The position numbers and the translations under genes are program-made. Positions 62,061 through 64,000 of a stretch of 64,000 bases of DNA are shown here, piece by piece. Source of the DNA: Bacteroidota bacterium (GTDB lineage: Bacteria > Bacteroidota > Bacteroidia > Cytophagales > Spirosomataceae); assembly GCA_020161355.1 (NCBI GenBank), contig JAIUOF010000005.1, positions 1 through 64,000 on the forward strand, given 5' to 3'. A model generated the notes under the pieces. It ran no database searches. It was not told where the DNA came from and saw only the letters and a list, made by a program, of their open reading frames with translations. Every line of letters starts with the position of its first letter. Position 1 is the first letter of the stretch.

Positions 62061-63575
62061 ATGCGTACTAAAAACATATTATTCTTAATGCTATTGGCCA
62101 GCAGTATGATGCTTGGCTGCAATCCGAAAGAAGTTCTTGAACCAGGACTCGACTACCCAGCCTTTGTGGTTATTGATGGGGATACGGTTAAGACACGGGA
62201 TGATAAATTAAGGATTAGACAAAAGTTTTCAAATTTTGAAAGTGCTCCTTTGTTTTTAGTGGTTGGAGATACAATAATTGAATATTTTGAACCAGTTTTA
62301 CCTAAACCTTCCAGTTTCCCCGCTCCTGAAAAATTAAAAAATAATGATGATATAGATTTAAAATCAAAACCGGTGAGGATGCTGGCTTTAGGCCAAGGTA
62401 TATTAACGGGATACAGAGATGGTGGACTTTTTAACGAAGGGATGAAAACCAGTTTGCCCAATCTACTGGCAAATCAAATGGGAATTGAATTTTTCCAGCC
62501 TGATTTTGAAAAATACAACTATAATGGTTTTAATAAAAGAGTTTTAACCGATAAAAATTATACAGGTGGACCGGTTCCTAAGTTTAAAATGGTTAGAAAC
62601 AATACAGGAATTTTGACAGTAGAACAAGGTAGAAAAGCATTGTTGGCTAAATCCGGAAAAAGTCGAATAGACAATTTTGCGATTTCAGGTGATATATCTA
62701 CACTTAATAACACATTTTCAAAAAGATTTTCAGAAACATTTCCTGGTGAAAGCAATTTCTTGAATATATTGAAGTCAAACAAAGCTGATTTTTTGATTTT
62801 GGAAGAAGTGTACGAGATTAATTTGGCTAGTAAGGTAAATGTCAAAACTAAGGAATATGTATATGTTGATTTAAGCGGCCCAAGTGGATTTCCTAGACCA
62901 AATGGAACGGAGGGATATAGTTTCAAAGTTAGCAATCCTTGGTACGCTCCAGAGATGAGTCGAAGAATTGAGTTTTACATTAAAGCCAAAGAAGCAGGCT
63001 TATTTAACAAAGGTGTGTTAATAAACGCTCCCGATATTGTTGATTTTCCTTATCTTAATTGGGTGAATTTTTCAGATGTTAAGAATGAACTCAAAAAGTA
63101 TGGCTCTGGTAATATTTATTTATTAAGTGATAAAAATCAAAGTGTAGTTGACTGGAATAATGTAAAATATGTGATTCCAACTTCCGAAATAGATTCTTTA
63201 CTTGGAAAGAATGTGAATATTAATCAAAAAAAAGGAATCGACAGAAAAAGACCATTAAGTTCAAGAAATTTTCTAACTGAAATGGATATTAATTCTAATG
63301 GGATTATCGCAAGAAATCAAGAAACACAAGCACTTGCAAAAGAGTTTAATTTTGCTTTGGTTGACTTATTTGCTATATATAAGAAAATTCATGCTGGTAC
63401 ATATGTAAGTGTAGATGGTTTAAAGGTACTTGAGAAAGATTTTTTCTCCTCTGATGGGGTTTTCCCGTCTGCTTATGGTCAGGCTGTTATTGCCAATGAA
63501 ACCATAAAGGCAATCAATAGTCAATATGGACTAAATATTGAGTTCATCAACACCCGCCAGTTTCTTTATCCATAA
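62061..63575 (+). CDS. SGNH-hydrolase-like lipoprotein lacking catalytic residues
   Basis: 504 residues from ATG 62061, chosen because it gives a signal peptide (LFLMLLASSMMLGC, Cys near residue 20). The sequence RMLALGQGILTGYRDGGLFN aligns with the usual ALGDSLTAGYRDGGLY block, but the nucleophile Ser is Gly. The usual D-x-x-H (DGIHPS) near the C-terminus reads SDGVFPSAYG, without the His. So the fold is probably kept but not the hydrolase activity. A bacterial lipoprotein at the outer membrane is likely. Family members are common in Bacteroidota. Confidence 0.75.
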   Translation: MRTKNILFLMLLASSMMLGCNPKEVLEPGLDYPAFVVIDGDTVKTRDDKLRIRQKFSNFESAPLFLVVGDTIIEYFEPVLPKPSSFPAPEKLKNNDDIDLKSKPVRMLALGQGILTGYRDGGLFNEGMKTSLPNLLANQMGIEFFQPDFEKYNYNGFNKRVLTDKNYTGGPVPKFKMVRNNTGILTVEQGRKALLAKSGKSRIDNFAISGDISTLNNTFSKRFSETFPGESNFLNILKSNKADFLILEEVYEINLASKVNVKTKEYVYVDLSGPSGFPRPNGTEGYSFKVSNPWYAPEMSRRIEFYIKAKEAGLFNKGVLINAPDIVDFPYLNWVNFSDVKNELKKYGSGNIYLLSDKNQSVVDWNNVKYVIPTSEIDSLLGKNVNINQKKGIDRKRPLSSRNFLTEMDINSNGIIARNQETQALAKEFNFALVDLFAIYKKIHAGTYVSVDGLKVLEKDFFSSDGVFPSAYGQAVIANETIKAINSQYGLNIEFINTRQFLYP

Positions 63576-63587
63576 AGTATATTTGTT

Positions 63588-63923
63588 TTAAATTTTCAGG
63601 AAGGCATCTACTTCTTTCTTGAGAATTGGAAGGTGACGAATAAGGATAAACCAAATGTTTTCGGGTTCAATTTCGTCGTAACCATGACTGATTTTGTTAC
63701 GTGTATCTACGATTTTTCTGGCATCAGTCAGAGGAAAATTGCTTTCAATTTTAAGGATTTTATTTACTGCCTCACCTATAATTTCGAGATTCCTTTCGAC
63801 TGCATTTTGTAATAAAATATCTCTCGAATAGCCCTCAAAATCACGGTTTGTGCCCAAAAAAGACTCAATCCGGTTAATCGAAATTTTTACATCAAAAAGA
63901 TATTTCCTAATCTTATCATCCAT
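63588..63923 (-). CDS. hepT: HepT-like HEPN-domain toxin
   Basis: 111 residues. The RNase-type RX4HXY motif is present as R75-N-K-I-S-H80-G-Y82, with helical sequence AVERNLEIIGEAVNKILKIE typical of HEPN (DUF86). In MntA-HepT systems the nucleotidyltransferase MntA neutralises HepT by adding AMP residues to the Tyr of this motif. Its ATG overlaps the stop codon of the partial mntA, as in known operons. Confidence 0.9.
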   Translation of the reverse strand: MDDKIRKYLFDVKISINRIESFLGTNRDFEGYSRDILLQNAVERNLEIIGEAVNKILKIESNFPLTDARKIVDTRNKISHGYDEIEPENIWFILIRHLPILKKEVDAFLKI

Positions 63924-64000
63924 AAATTTTTAATTTCGAATGATTAATCTCTTTTATGAAATAAGGATTTTTCAACGACTTTTCAGAAATTATATCTACC
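63916..64000 (-). CDS. mntA: MntA-like antitoxin nucleotidyltransferase, C-terminal fragment (cut by window edge)
   Basis: The visible 27 codons read VDIISEKSLKNPYFIKEINH ... LKIYG and stop at TGA 63918-63916, overlapping the hepT ATG. The VDIISEKSLKNP piece matches the C-terminal part of MNT-type minimal nucleotidyltransferases paired with HEPN proteins. The catalytic GSxxxxxD motif lies beyond the right edge, so the assignment rests on context and this short stretch. Confidence 0.75.
   Translation of the reverse strand, partial: VDIISEKSLKNPYFIKEINHSKLKIYG

Overview
The window looks like a chromosomal segment of a Bacteroidota bacterium, most likely of the order Cytophagales. The evidence is AT-rich DNA, TTTG / TAnnTTTG promoters (for example upstream of xylA and atpD), a type IX secretion C-terminal sorting domain, a SusC-like carboxypeptidase-regulatory TonB receptor, many DUF1080 / PQQ-dehydrogenase / alpha-rhamnosidase secreted proteins, a stand-alone atpD-atpC pair, and Bacteroidota-typical families (DUF4175, DUF4159, DUF1800/DUF1501). 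Genus and species cannot be fixed from the sequence alone.

Layout. 0-1.7 kb: the end of an IS3-family element that cuts a TldD/PmbA protease gene, REP-like palindromes, and a membrane-protein gene broken in a homopolymer. 1.8-9.3 kb: a six-gene operon of the MoxR / DUF58 / BatA type with DUF4159, DUF4175 and an unrecognised membrane protein. 9.4-15.6 kb: DUF2891, a TIM-barrel isomerase coupled to trpD, recJ and lptB. 15.7-19.3 kb: a DUF1800-DUF1501 pair and a PIN toxin-antitoxin pair. 19.9-27.8 kb: secreted oxidative sugar metabolism, with two beta-propeller dehydrogenase-cytochrome c fusions, a PA14/DUF1080 hydrolase and a small outer-membrane barrel. 28-30.3 kb: atpD-atpC, split by a decayed four-helix-bundle gene enclosed by near-perfect inverted repeats. 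30.4-35.7 kb: sialidase, DksA-like protein, glutamate dehydrogenase, SDR, SixA and a GbsR-like regulator. 35.9-41.4 kb: a DtxR/MntR-type regulator divergent from a TonB receptor with a palindromic operator between them, and a BlaI-BlaR1 type pair with three operator copies. 41.5-46.8 kb: GH78 rhamnosidase, purB, aquaporin, DUF1080. 47-55.6 kb: small regulators, DinB, GyrI-like, YdeI-like and WYL proteins, xylA, and DUF1801-recQ. 55.8-64 kb: a polyphosphate-polymerase-like VTC / DUF4956 / DUF2490 operon, a YiiX-like hydrolase with a membrane partner, lipoproteins, a Tat-exported class V aminotransferase-like protein, and a HepT-MntA type toxin-antitoxin pair at the right edge.

How it works together. 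Several genes fit carbohydrate scavenging: rhamnosidase, sialidase, two DUF1080 proteins, DUF2891, the TIM-barrel isomerase, xylose isomerase and periplasmic dehydrogenases that can pass electrons to their own cytochrome domains. Others are housekeeping (recJ, recQ, lptB, atpDC, purB, trpD).

The most unusual structures are the inverted-repeat-bounded four-helix-bundle element inside the atp operon, the palindrome filling the spacer of the dehydrogenase promoter, the metal-regulator operator next to a TonB receptor whose plug carries a CxxC motif, the triple BlaI-type operator, and a lipoprotein that resembles SGNH hydrolases but lacks the catalytic residues. No CRISPR array, rRNA, tRNA or prophage was seen.
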